A stretch of 64,000 nucleotides of DNA from Pseudomonadales bacterium (lineage in GTDB: Bacteria > Pseudomonadota > Gammaproteobacteria > Pseudomonadales > Pseudohongiellaceae). Numbering within the stretch: the first letter of the stretch is position 1; every line of letters begins with the position of its first letter. Shown here in pieces: positions 46,441 to 55,245 of this stretch. The translations under genes and the position numbers were made by a program. The notes under the pieces are model-generated. The model searched no databases and had not been told where the DNA came from. It saw only the letters and a program-made list of their open reading frames with translations. Location: assembly GCA_022821865.1 (NCBI GenBank), contig JAJECW010000002.1:1-64000 (forward strand), read 5' to 3'.

Positions 46441-46606
46441 ATGGCAAAAGATGACGAAAGAATGAGGTCACTACTCCGGATACGGCACGAGCGCCTTGAT
46501 TAAGCCATCAGGTATCGTAACTGGATATCATGTTGCCAATTGAATGATTTGCGCAGAGTGGCTATGATGCAGCGACATCAGAGTGAAACATATCGGAACA
46601 GGGAGA

Positions 46607-47191
46607 ATGAATACATTGGTAGACCTCCAAAATTTGGATGAATTGAAGCAAGCATGCTTGGATATTGAGAAGCGTGTATCGGCTGGGGAATGTAACCCTG
46701 AGTGGCGTAAGTTATTGTCTAGTTTTCTTGCCGAAGTGCGAGAAGCGGATCTTCAAAAACGCGCTAGTCAAAAATTTCAGCAACAGATTTGGGCGGATGA
46801 CCATCCAGTCAGTTCCGTAGGCCAAGGAAACATTTCAGTTGAAAGAGCGATCAAAAATGCGGATTTTTGCCGCTGGCTCGCAGAGCGCTCCCTGAAACAG
46901 TTGCCAGACGTGCGCGAAGATCGAGGTAATGAACTACAGGAATTCTTCAACCAGTTGGCAAGTAAAGTGCAGGAGTACACTACAAGGACTCCGTGGTTGA
47001 AAATTTACAGGGTGATGGCGGAATTCTTTCCTTTGGAATTCACTACCATGGCCAGCGAAGCCGACGCGATCAAGCTACACGAGGAATTGTTTGGCGACAA
47101 GGGGAGCGATGGTCCATCCCGCCACGCCAACATCCTTCAAAGACTCGACGAAGTGAATTTGTTAGCCGAGACTGCAACATTGTCCGCATGA
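46607..47191 (+). CDS. Uncharacterised protein, possibly the N-terminal part of a McrB-like restriction protein
   Basis: 194 residues, AT-richer than its neighbours. Helical, no membrane segment. The section TRTPWLKIYRVMAEFFPLEF followed by ADAIKLHEELFG and RHANILQRLDEV recalls the N-terminal domain found before the AAA+ GTPase of McrB-type proteins, but the ATPase part is absent and the frame stops at 47191. So it may be a truncated restriction gene or an independent protein of that fold. The ATG at 46607 directly follows a GGGAG site; a GTG at 46583 is also in frame. Confidence 0.4.
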   Translation: MNTLVDLQNLDELKQACLDIEKRVSAGECNPEWRKLLSSFLAEVREADLQKRASQKFQQQIWADDHPVSSVGQGNISVERAIKNADFCRWLAERSLKQLPDVREDRGNELQEFFNQLASKVQEYTTRTPWLKIYRVMAEFFPLEFTTMASEADAIKLHEELFGDKGSDGPSRHANILQRLDEVNLLAETATLSA

Positions 47192-47302
47192 GTATCCTTA
47201 GATTCCATTTTTGATATGAGTCCGTTGCTATTCCGGGAGTTGACGAATTCTTTTAACGTAGTAACATAAAACAATTCTATCAAATCTGACGAGGACAGAC
47301 AG

Positions 47303-47563
47303 ATGAGTGTGAACAATAACTCTGCAGATGAAAACTTTGACCCGGACACCGCACCGGATCTTTCCCGTGGCCGTTGGCCTGAACAATTCTCCAAATCACC
47401 GGTTCGGCGCGGGCGGCCGCCACTTGAGCGACCAAAACAGTCTACGACCATTCGCCTGTCGCCGGAAGTTCTTGATTACTTCAGGGCTGAGGGCTCAGGA
47501 TGGCAGACCCGGATAGATGCAGCCTTACTCGATTGGGTCAAGCGCAATGGTTCGGGTGCTTGA
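47303..47563 (+). CDS. BrnA-like antitoxin (DUF4415), without an adjacent BrnT toxin
   Basis: 86 residues. The C-terminal half matches the ribbon-helix-helix form of BrnA antitoxins: KQSTTIRLSPEVLDYFRAEG followed by GWQTRIDAALLDWVK. GAGGA lies 7 bases before the ATG. BrnT is normally encoded immediately upstream of BrnA; no such frame is present in 47192-47302, so this is an orphan antitoxin or a solitary regulator. It sits between two AT-richer genes of the same island. Confidence 0.6.
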   Translation: MSVNNNSADENFDPDTAPDLSRGRWPEQFSKSPVRRGRPPLERPKQSTTIRLSPEVLDYFRAEGSGWQTRIDAALLDWVKRNGSGA

Positions 47564-47583
47564 AGCTCAGGACACTGGGTGTG

Positions 47584-48369
47584 TCAGTGTGTAACGAAGT
47601 TTCGGATTGATCTGGACAGGCACGCTGGACAAGCGCAATTTTCGTAATCTGGACTCAAATGCACCAACCCGTGTAACACGCCGCCCTCGGAGTCAAACCT
47701 GGAAACAATCTTGTCGAAATAGCGGGTGTCTTGATACTCATAGCGTCTCCAGACCGCCCAGGTCGTCAAGTCAGCGATTTGCAGGATGCGCGACGCCTGG
47801 GAATCCACGAACATCGGGACTTCAGCCATATTCCGCAAGCTTCCCCAACGAGTTCCATGGATACGAAATGTTCTGGCCAGACTCTGCAGGGCGCTTTCGT
47901 AATTGTCCGACTTGTCCATGACAACCAGGCCACGTTGCGCTTCCGCGGAGGAATAGCCTGACCGCTTGTAGAATCGACCTAACTGTCGATCAAACCGATT
48001 ACAGATTTCTTCAAATGAATGTTCAACCGGGTCATGTGGGCTGCACTGGACTTTGTGAACCGCCACTGCAAACAGCTTGTTGGTCTTGTGCGTGGTTCGA
48101 ACCACTTCCAATGCGTCTTCAATGATCTGTAATCGAGATTTTCGCGGGATTCCTTTCCAGGGTCTTTGGCTACCACGTGCAATGACACTGGCATGCAGCT
48201 CGATTTCTTCGGAGGGACCCAACTTCAGGGATTCGACATACTCGTCAACTTGCTTGATCAAATGGAAGATCTGGCGCTCGTAGACAGAAATACCGCCGAG
48301 GATAAAGTAGGTCTCATTGGGATTCTTGACAGAGCCCGACCCATCTACATAGAGAAGGTACATGTACAT
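47584..48369 (-). CDS. DUF3800 domain protein
   Basis: 261 residues. The start YLLYVDGSGSVKNPNETYFILGG is the DUF3800 signature (YxDESG type; the first acidic residue is kept and DES reads DGS). Later acidic residues in VVMDKSDNYE and SRILQIADLTTW fit its RNase H-like nuclease fold. DUF3800 proteins occur often in mobile and defence contexts; the role is unknown. The C-terminus has a cysteine pair (NCACPAC). The start codon lies in a 19-bp tandem duplication (48346-48383). Convergent with the BrnA-like gene, 20 bases apart. Confidence 0.7.
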   Translation of the reverse strand: MYMYLLYVDGSGSVKNPNETYFILGGISVYERQIFHLIKQVDEYVESLKLGPSEEIELHASVIARGSQRPWKGIPRKSRLQIIEDALEVVRTTHKTNKLFAVAVHKVQCSPHDPVEHSFEEICNRFDRQLGRFYKRSGYSSAEAQRGLVVMDKSDNYESALQSLARTFRIHGTRWGSLRNMAEVPMFVDSQASRILQIADLTTWAVWRRYEYQDTRYFDKIVSRFDSEGGVLHGLVHLSPDYENCACPACLSRSIRNFVTH

Positions 48370-48383
48370 AGAGAAGGTACATG
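48346..48383. repeat. Tandem 19-bp duplication over the DUF3800 gene start
   Basis: TACATAGAGAAGGTACATG occurs twice without a gap (48346-48364 and 48365-48383). Each unit holds an ATG on the minus strand. Since 19 is not a multiple of three, the upstream ATG (at 48383) is out of frame with the protein. Confidence 0.95.
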
Positions 48384-48516
48384 GTTGATTCCGGGGCAAA
48401 AAAACAGCCGAGTGGGGAACTTGTCCCCAACGGACCGCGAACACCACAGCCCTCTCGACCGTGCTCGGATTTATAATGCAGCTAGCACCGGATGTCAATC
48501 ATCCGGTGGAAATTTT

Positions 48517-50100
48517 TCAAAACTTCGTGGTGGGGAACCAGATGTCCACGTAGTTGCCGAGTTCTTCCAGGGTGGCGTCGATTTCCGGGTCGGATTCGCC
48601 CCGGGCGAGGAGGGCCTGCCGCGCGCCCCACAGCGACCAGACGTTGTTGGGATGTTCGCCCAGGTCCTGGCGGTATTCCGCCAGGGCGCTGTCGTGGGCG
48701 CCCATTTCCAGGTATAGCGCGCCGAGCCAGTGGCGCGGGGAGAAGGGCAGGGGTTCGGGCTCGTCGTAGTTGAGGTCGTTATAGTAGGCGATGGCTTCCT
48801 GGAAGGCGCCGAGGGCGGCTTCGCGATCACCCTCGCTCCAGTGAATCTCGCCTTCGAGAATGCCGGCCATGGCGCCAATGATGTCGGCGCCGTCGTGGAA
48901 GCGGAAGCGCGCCGTGGTGGTGGCGGCGCGTTCCTTCAATTCTTCCGTGGTTTGCCGGGCGCGGTCGGTGTCGCCGAGCTTGAGCGCGGCGTAGCCCTGG
49001 GCGAAATCGTACATGGCGCGATTGACTTCACCCGCCGGCGCTTCGGTGACCGCGGGGATTTCCTCGAAGCGGCCGAAACGCACCAGCGCCAGGCTCAGCA
49101 TGGCGGTGTTGCCATTGAGGCCCGCGAGGTCCCGGGCCGCTTTCAGGGAAGCGGCGCTTTCCCCGCCCATGGCGCCAGCATAGTAGAGCATGGTCAGATT
49201 GTGGGTGGCGTAGGTGGAAATGCCGCGGCCGTAGGCGGCCTTCTGGTCGGAATGCCAGGCCCGGGTATTGGCCCGCACCGCCTCATGCCAGAGACCCATC
49301 TCGTTCCAGGTGTGGCTCGGCATGTGGTTGATATGGCTGGAGCCGGGGATGGCGTCGCCCAGATAGCGCGCGCAGGGGGCGGCAAGTTCCGGGGTGGGCG
49401 TCGATTCCGAAGCGTGCACGAGCAGATGGCAGGCGCCGGGATGGGCGATATCGCGCTCCAGCACCGAAAGCAGCACATTGTGCAGGTGGGTGGTATTGGG
49501 GTTTTCCAGGGAACGATAGCCGCGTCGCTCCTCAAGCAGGAACAGGGCGTCGCCGTAGAGGGTCACGATGTCGAGATCGTCCGGGTATTTTTCCGCCAGT
49601 TCCGCCATGGCGTCCCGGTACAGCTCATCCTGCGCCCGGCGGTTTTCCGGGTCGTAGTCCTCCACATAGCGCACCTGAATCGCCCGGATCAGGTCGGCTT
49701 CCTTGGGGCTGGCCCTGTCGATCAAATCCATGGCCTTGCGCGCCGCCGCCAGCGCCCGGGGCGATTCCGCGGTGGTCATGGCGCCGTTGAGATAGGAACC
49801 CCAGGACCAGGCCTCGCCCCAGTAGCAGATGGCGCAGTCCGGGTCCGCCTGCCAGGAGGCGCGGAAGGAGCGCGTGGCCTCCACCTTGGCGAAGCCGTAC
49901 ATGAGCTGGAAGCCCTGGTCGAAGTACTGCTGCGCGAGTTCGCTGTCGCTGGAAATCGGATAGTGGAAGTCGCCCATGGCTTCTTCCAGCAAGGGCATGG
50001 GTTCGCTGTACACCGCCGGGTATTCCACTTCCTGGGCGCTTGCCTCGGACAGGAGTGCGAGGCCCGGAACCAGGCCGAGGAGGAACAAGAACTTTTTCAT
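48517..50100 (-). CDS. Exported tetratricopeptide-repeat protein
   Basis: 527 residues. Signal peptide (FLFLLGLVPGLALLSEASAQ), then many helical TPR-like units, including FDQGFQLMYGFAKVEATRSF near the N-terminus with the CAICYWGEAWSWGSYLNG segment typical of a proteobacterial TPR family, and WLGALYLEMGAHDSALAEYR near the C-terminus. HINHMPSHTWNEMGLW holds several histidines that might bind metal. Function unknown; periplasmic location predicted. The AbgT gene lies 75 bp upstream on the same strand. Confidence 0.8.
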   Translation of the reverse strand: MKKFLFLLGLVPGLALLSEASAQEVEYPAVYSEPMPLLEEAMGDFHYPISSDSELAQQYFDQGFQLMYGFAKVEATRSFRASWQADPDCAICYWGEAWSWGSYLNGAMTTAESPRALAAARKAMDLIDRASPKEADLIRAIQVRYVEDYDPENRRAQDELYRDAMAELAEKYPDDLDIVTLYGDALFLLEERRGYRSLENPNTTHLHNVLLSVLERDIAHPGACHLLVHASESTPTPELAAPCARYLGDAIPGSSHINHMPSHTWNEMGLWHEAVRANTRAWHSDQKAAYGRGISTYATHNLTMLYYAGAMGGESAASLKAARDLAGLNGNTAMLSLALVRFGRFEEIPAVTEAPAGEVNRAMYDFAQGYAALKLGDTDRARQTTEELKERAATTTARFRFHDGADIIGAMAGILEGEIHWSEGDREAALGAFQEAIAYYNDLNYDEPEPLPFSPRHWLGALYLEMGAHDSALAEYRQDLGEHPNNVWSLWGARQALLARGESDPEIDATLEELGNYVDIWFPTTKF

Positions 50101-50175
50101 GCCGTTACCTGCATTGTTCTGGCAAATTCACGCATTGCTGATTTTCGTCAGGTCATTTCCGCTTTGCAAGTCGCG

Positions 50176-51756
50176 TCAGGGCATGCTGAACGAGACCGGC
50201 GCCGCGGGGCCGAGCGGCAGGCCCGAATATACCCAGACGATGGTGAGCAGCAGCCCCGCCAGTAGCAGGAACACCGAATAGGGCAGCATGGTCGCCACCA
50301 GGCTGCCGAGGCCGAAATCCTTCTGCCAGCGCTGGGCGAACACCAGCACCAGGGGGAAATAGGGCATGAGCGGAGTGATGATGTTGGTGGCGCTGTCGCC
50401 GACCCGGTAGGCGGCGGTGCTCATCTCCGGCGAAATCCCCACCAGCATCAGCATGGGCACCAGCACCGGGGCCAGCAGCGCCCATTTCGCGCTGGCCGAG
50501 CCGATGAACAGGTTGAGCAGGGCGCCGAAGATGATGATGGACCCCATCAGCAGGGTGTCGGGCAGATTCGAGCTTTCCAGTATGGCGGCGCCGTGGATGG
50601 CGAAGATCAGGCCGAGATTGGACCAGTTGAACATCGCCACGAAATGCGCCGCGGCGAAGGAGAGCACCAGGTAGTAGGCCATGTCCCCCATGGCGTCCTG
50701 CATCATCCTGATCAGGTCGCGGTGATTGCTGACGGTGCCGGCGGCGCTGCCATAGGCCCAGCCCGCCGCCAGAAAGATGACGAAAAAGCCTGCCACCAGG
50801 GACTGGAACAAGGGATTGAGGCGCGCTTCCGGCGGTGCCGATTCGTCGATCAATGGCGTGCCGGGGCCGATGCAGAGGAAGATCCACAGCGCGACAATGC
50901 CCAGAATCGCCCAGCCGGCGCGTTTCAGCCCCGCCTTTTCGGCATCGCTGACGGCGGTGCCCGGGTCCTTGACGATGCCCGCGCTGCCGCTTTCCGCCGG
51001 GCCTTCGCCAAGCGGCGCCAGCCGGGGCTCGATGACGCGGTCGGTGAGGTACCAGATCACCGGCAGAAAGACGAAGGTCATGGCGACGATGAACCAGGCG
51101 TTGCCGGCGATATTGGCGTCCCAGGTGGGCAGTATGGTTTCCGCGGCGGCTTCGGTAATGCCGAACAGCAGGGCGTCGAGTTGCCCCGGCAGCAGATTGG
51201 CGGAAAAGCCCCCGGAAACCCCGGCAAAGGCGGCGGCGATGCCGGCCACGGGATGTCTGCCCGCGGCGGCGAAAATCACTCCGGCCAGGGGAATCAGCAC
51301 CACATAGGCCGCATCGGCGGCGAGATTGCCGAGCATGCCCACCAAAGCCACCGCCGGCGTCAGCAACAGCCGCGGCACATTGCTTACCGCCGCGCTCATG
51401 GCGGTGCCGAGCAGGCCCGAGCGTTCCGCCACGCCGGCGCCAAGCATGACCACCAGCACATAGCCCAGGGGATGGAAGCTGGTGAAGGTGGTGGGCATCT
51501 CCACCAGCAGGCGGCGGATATTGTCCGCCGACAGCAGGCTTTCGGCGCGAATCACCAGGGCATTGCCCGCGGCGTCCACCTGGGTGGGATGCGGGGCGGA
51601 ACCGCCCAGGGCGGCGGCGATGACGCTGAGAACGATCACCCCGAGGATGCAGTACAGGAAAATCACCACCGGGTCTGGCAAGCGGTTGCCGCCGCGTTCA
51701 ATCCAGCCCAGAATGCCGCCGGCGCCGTTGTTTGCGGAAATCGATTCAGCGTTCAT
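50176..51756 (-). CDS. AbgT family transporter
   Basis: 526 residues with about nine to eleven helices and two re-entrant hairpins. Family patterns: GWIERGGNRLPDPVVIFLY at the N-terminus, FAGVSGGFSANLLPGQLDALL and RVGDSATNIITPLMPYFPLV. AbgT proteins were first described as p-aminobenzoyl-glutamate importers; several act as sulfonamide or drug efflux pumps driven by protons. Which applies is unknown. A run of genes (epoxide hydrolase, AbgT, TPR protein) lies on this strand. Confidence 0.92.
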   Translation of the reverse strand: MNAESISANNGAGGILGWIERGGNRLPDPVVIFLYCILGVIVLSVIAAALGGSAPHPTQVDAAGNALVIRAESLLSADNIRRLLVEMPTTFTSFHPLGYVLVVMLGAGVAERSGLLGTAMSAAVSNVPRLLLTPAVALVGMLGNLAADAAYVVLIPLAGVIFAAAGRHPVAGIAAAFAGVSGGFSANLLPGQLDALLFGITEAAAETILPTWDANIAGNAWFIVAMTFVFLPVIWYLTDRVIEPRLAPLGEGPAESGSAGIVKDPGTAVSDAEKAGLKRAGWAILGIVALWIFLCIGPGTPLIDESAPPEARLNPLFQSLVAGFFVIFLAAGWAYGSAAGTVSNHRDLIRMMQDAMGDMAYYLVLSFAAAHFVAMFNWSNLGLIFAIHGAAILESSNLPDTLLMGSIIIFGALLNLFIGSASAKWALLAPVLVPMLMLVGISPEMSTAAYRVGDSATNIITPLMPYFPLVLVFAQRWQKDFGLGSLVATMLPYSVFLLLAGLLLTIVWVYSGLPLGPAAPVSFSMP

Positions 51757-51786
51757 CTTGCATACTCCCCGGTTTTGCCCGCAACC

Positions 51787-53034
51787 TTATCGCAGCAGGC
51801 GGTAAAATTCCCGCAGGTCATTCAGATACAGTTCGGGCTGCTCCAGGGCGGCGAAGTGGCCACCCCTGGGCATCACCGTCCAGTGCCGCAGGTCATAGCC
51901 GGCTTCCACCCAGGCCCTGGGCGCGAGATAGATCTCGGCGGGAAAAATCGACACCCCGGTGGGCACGTCGATATAGCCTACGGGTTTCTCCGCCGGGGTA
52001 TTGCGGTTTTCATAGTAGATTCGCGTGGATGAGGTAATCGTGCCGGTGAACCAGTAGATGGAGATATTGGTCAGCAGATCGTCCATGGAGAAATTCCCGT
52101 TCAGATCGCCTTCCGGCCCCTGGGGCAGATCGCTCCAGCCGTGGAACTTTTCCACAATCCACGCCGCGGTGCCCGCCGGGGAATCATTGAGGCCATAGCC
52201 CAGGGTCTGGGGCTTGGTGCCCTGGATCTGCTGATAGCCGGTTTCGTTCCGCATGTACGCCGCCCTGGCGCCGGTGAGGGAGAGTTCTTCCGGCGCCGCT
52301 CGGTCGCGCAGCGCCTCGTCTTCCGGCGGCGGCGCGATAATCATGTTGGAATGCAGGCCGATCAGGCGTTCGGGATAGTGGTTGGCCAGATGCCGGTTGA
52401 TGATGGCGCCCCAGTCGCCGCCGGCGAGGGCGTAACTTTCGTAGCCCAGGCGCTCCATCAGCGCGGCCAGCATGTGGGCGATTCGCTCGGGATTGTAGCC
52501 CCGGCCAGCGGGAATCCCTGAAAAGCCGAAGCCCGGCAGGGAAGGCGCAATGAGGTGGAAAGCGTCCGTGCCGGCATCGCCCCCGTGTGAAGCCGGGTCG
52601 GTGAGCGACGGGATGACACCGAGGAATTCGCTGATGGAGCCGGGCCAGCCATGGACGAGCAGCAGCGGCATGGCCCCGGAATTCGTCGAGCGCTGATGGA
52701 TGAAATGCAGGTCAACCCCGTCGATTTCGGTGCGGAACTGGTCAAAGGCATTGATGCGCGCTTCCTGGGCGCGCCAGTCGAAGTCATTGGCCCAGTAGTC
52801 CAGCAGTTCTTCCAGATAGGCGCGTTCGGTGCCGTATTCCCAGGAAGTATCGGGAATCTGGTCCGGCAGACGGGTATTGGCCAGACGGCCGCGCAGGTCT
52901 TCCAGCGCCGCCTCGGGGATTTCCACGCGAAAGGGAGCTATCGGCATTTCATTCTCCGCCGGCAGCGCCTTGCCGGAATACAGAACAAACAGGGCCAGCA
53001 GGGGCAGGGAGGCTCTTGTGAAAACTTGCATCAT
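51787..53034 (-). CDS. Exported epoxide hydrolase (microsomal EHN type)
   Basis: 415 residues. An N-terminal signal-like segment (ASLPLLALFVLYSGKALP) and the EHN domain (FRVEIPEAALEDLRGRLANT) lead into an alpha/beta-hydrolase core. The oxyanion region HGWPGS, nucleophile Asp in GGDWGA and catalytic His in RGGHFAALEQPE are visible, along with tyrosines that protonate the epoxide. It opens epoxides to diols; the substrate is unknown. The start MMQVFTRAS at 53034 is chosen because the upstream frame runs into repeat A4, which begins 18 bp away. Confidence 0.88.
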   Translation of the reverse strand: MMQVFTRASLPLLALFVLYSGKALPAENEMPIAPFRVEIPEAALEDLRGRLANTRLPDQIPDTSWEYGTERAYLEELLDYWANDFDWRAQEARINAFDQFRTEIDGVDLHFIHQRSTNSGAMPLLLVHGWPGSISEFLGVIPSLTDPASHGGDAGTDAFHLIAPSLPGFGFSGIPAGRGYNPERIAHMLAALMERLGYESYALAGGDWGAIINRHLANHYPERLIGLHSNMIIAPPPEDEALRDRAAPEELSLTGARAAYMRNETGYQQIQGTKPQTLGYGLNDSPAGTAAWIVEKFHGWSDLPQGPEGDLNGNFSMDDLLTNISIYWFTGTITSSTRIYYENRNTPAEKPVGYIDVPTGVSIFPAEIYLAPRAWVEAGYDLRHWTVMPRGGHFAALEQPELYLNDLREFYRLLR

Positions 53035-53052
53035 GCGTTCTCCTGGTTTCTC

Positions 53053-53269
53053 TGAAAAACTCCCTCCCTGGATTTTTTCATTATCGCAGCACAAAAGCGT
53101 GGTTTTGTCTTGCTTGCGAATTCAATGGCTTGCTCCAGTCGCAGAGCATGGCTCCGCGCCGTTGCGGCCACGCTCGAAGCTGCGCTTCGAAAACGCTTGC
53201 CTTCACCCATCGAATTCGGCGGCACGTCCTTGTGCCACAGGGAAGCTCTGACAAAATCAGAGCTTCCCT
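53053..53269 (-). repeat. Family A repeat, copy A4, with a family E insert
   Basis: Contains all five family A stem-loops, but the loop of the third (GAATTC) hairpin carries about 75 extra bases (about 53129-53205). The insert matches the E module at 26246-26313 in inverse orientation, including CGAAGC-GCA-GCTTCG. The palindromic end overlaps the argD stop codon; the other end lies 18 bp from the epoxide hydrolase start. Confidence 0.9.
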
Positions 53270-54429
53270 TCAGCCAGCGCAGATTGGATTAGCGCCAGGG
53301 CTTCGTCAATCTCTTCCCGGCTCACATTCAGCGGCGGCAGCAGGCGGATGCTGTTGTTGCCGCCCTTCACCGCAAGCAACCCCTTCTCCCGCAAGGCTGA
53401 AAGGAACGCCCCCGCGTCGGCGTGCAGGAAAACGCCGATCATCAACCCGAGCCCCGAGATTTCCCGGATGAGGCCGGGGTTTGCCTTGGCAAGTTTTTCC
53501 AGGGCGCCGCAAAAATATTCGCCGTGTTCGCGCACCCGGTCAAGAAAACCGGGCTGGGCAATTTCGTCCACCACGGCATTGGCCACGGACATGGCCAGGG
53601 GATTGCCGCCAAAAGTGCTGCCATGGGTGCCTGCCATCATGCAGTTCGCGACTTCTTCCCGGGCCATACAGGCACCCACTGGGAAACCGCCGCCGAGTCC
53701 CTTGGCCGAGGCGAGCAGGTCGGGCTCGACGCCGAGTTGCTGGTGGGCGTAAAAACTGCCGCAGCGACCCACCCCGCACTGCACCTCGTCGAATAGCAGC
53801 AGAATGCCATGCTCGTCGCAAATGGCGCGCACCTCCCGTAGCCATGCGGGGTCCGCGGGACGAATGCCGCCTTCCCCCTGCACCGGCTCAAGCACCACCC
53901 CCGCGGTGGCGTCATCAATCGTCTGCGCCAGGGCCCCGGAGTCGCCGAAAGGCGTCTGCTCAAAACCGCTGTCGCCGGCGAGAAAGCCTTCGCAATGGGC
54001 GGGGTTGCCCGCCGCGGCAATCGCCGCCAGGGTGCGGCCATGAAAGGAATCGCTGAATGCGATAATGCGCTTGCGCCGGGTATCGCCCCGGGCATGATGG
54101 TAGCGGCGCATCATCTTGAAGCCGCATTCCATGGCCTCGGCGCCGGAATTGCAGAAAAAAACCCGGTCGGCGAAACAAAGCCCGGCAAGTTTCTCCGCCA
54201 GCTCTTCACCCGTCGGAATGCGAAACAGGTTGGAAGTATGCCAGAGCGAGCCGGCCTGCCCGGTCAGCGCCTCCACAAGACGCGGATGACAATGACCCAG
54301 GCTGTTGACCGCGATACCCATGGCAAAATCCAGGTACCTGAGACCATCCTCGCTCCAGACATGGCTCCCCAAACCACGAGAAAGAGCAAGATCGCGCACC
54401 CCATAGTTTTCCAGTAAAGCCTTGGTCAT
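53257..54429 (-). CDS. argD: Acetylornithine/succinyldiaminopimelate aminotransferase family protein
   Basis: 390 residues, class III PLP aminotransferase. PLP lysine is Lys243 in SAKGLGGGFPVGA; FCNSGAEAMECGFKMMRRY, FSDSFHGRT, PVQGEGGIRP and LLFDEVQCGVGRCG are all typical of ArgD. It makes acetylornithine in arginine synthesis and can serve lysine synthesis. The last three or four codons and the TGA stop (EGKL-stop) are read from the terminal palindrome AGGGAAGCTCTGA of repeat A4. A related aminotransferase function cannot be fully excluded by eye. Confidence 0.9.
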   Translation of the reverse strand: MTKALLENYGVRDLALSRGLGSHVWSEDGLRYLDFAMGIAVNSLGHCHPRLVEALTGQAGSLWHTSNLFRIPTGEELAEKLAGLCFADRVFFCNSGAEAMECGFKMMRRYHHARGDTRRKRIIAFSDSFHGRTLAAIAAAGNPAHCEGFLAGDSGFEQTPFGDSGALAQTIDDATAGVVLEPVQGEGGIRPADPAWLREVRAICDEHGILLLFDEVQCGVGRCGSFYAHQQLGVEPDLLASAKGLGGGFPVGACMAREEVANCMMAGTHGSTFGGNPLAMSVANAVVDEIAQPGFLDRVREHGEYFCGALEKLAKANPGLIREISGLGLMIGVFLHADAGAFLSALREKGLLAVKGGNNSIRLLPPLNVSREEIDEALALIQSALAEGKL

Positions 54430-54449
54430 GCTGGGATTTTACCCCTATC

Positions 54450-54533
54450 GTCATTCTGCGCGGAGCGAAGCGCAGTCGCAGAATCTCATCCAGTGCCCTG
54501 CCAACAAGATTCTGCGGCCACGCGCGGAATGAC
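54450..54533. repeat. Family D repeat, extended copy
   Basis: A D arm (GTCATTCTGCGCGGAGCGAA, GCGCAGTCGCAGAATCTCA), a short unique centre with ATCCAGTGCCCTGCC, then an inverted D arm ending GCGCGGAATGAC. Two D units in opposite orientation, between argD and msrA. Confidence 0.75.
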
Positions 54534-54660
54534 AGGAATTCCGATATGCCGTAGGCCGGTAACGGCGAGATGCAAGTATTCCCGAACCGCCATCGCTTCT
54601 GGCGGAAACAAACAAGTGCGCTATCATGCGGGATTGGGTGACAGGTTTCAATGAGTGGTC

Positions 54661-55245
54661 ATGCGGCATTTTGTGAACGGGAATCGGATTTGCGAGCCTT
54701 TTCCGGCGGGGACCGAGCGGGCGGTTTTCGGGATGGGCTGCTTTTGGGGCGCCGAACGCTTGTTCTGGGAATTGGAGGGCGTGTACAGCACCGCGGCGGG
54801 CTATGCCGGCGGCAACCACGCCAATCCGACCTACAGGGAAGTTTGCAGCGGCGGGACCGGCCATGCCGAAGTCGTGCTCGTGTGTTTCGACCCCAGGCAG
54901 GTCGCCTATGAGAATTTGCTCGCGACGTTCTGGGAAAACCACGACCCCACCCAGGGCATGCGCCAGGGCAATGACCGGGGAACCCAGTATCGCTCGGTGA
55001 TTTATGTCACATCCGTGTTGCAGGAAACCATCGCAAAGGCGGGAAGACTACACTGCCAAGCCCTGTTGAACGCCCGTGGATATCCCCATATCACAACAGA
55101 AATCAAGCAGTTGGATCAGTTTTATTACGCAGAAGATTACCATCAGCAATATCTCGCCAAGAACCCCGGGGGCTATTGCGGGCTTGCCGGTACCGGAATC
55201 TGCATGACCCGGATGGAAGAGGAGGCCAACGCTGGTGCCGGATAA
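54661..55245 (+). CDS. msrA: Peptide-methionine (S)-S-oxide reductase MsrA
   Basis: 194 residues. Reduces methionine-S-sulfoxide in cytosolic proteins. Catalytic Cys27 is in [20 protein letters not shown], with [13 protein letters not shown] and the downstream QYRSVIY and [12 protein letters not shown]. The ATG at 54661 gives the family N-terminus; a GTG at 54655 is possible. The end overlaps the next gene by 11 bases. With MsrPQ at 9.9-11.5 kb it gives the cell both cytosolic and periplasmic repair. Confidence 0.95.
   Translation: MRHFVNGNRICEPFPAGTERAVFGMGCFWGAERLFWELEGVYSTAAGYAGGNHANPTYREVCSGGTGHAEVVLVCFDPRQVAYENLLATFWENHDPTQGMRQGNDRGTQYRSVIYVTSVLQETIAKAGRLHCQALLNARGYPHITTEIKQLDQFYYAEDYHQQYLAKNPGGYCGLAGTGICMTRMEEEANAGAG

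Noticed and set aside
47192..47302. A BrnT toxin gene next to the BrnA-like antitoxin
   Set aside because: The gap of 111 bases is too short and no DUF497-like frame exists on either strand there.
51787..53094. Longer epoxide hydrolase starting in repeat A4
   Set aside because: The extra N-terminal residues are translation of the repeat and would bury the signal peptide.
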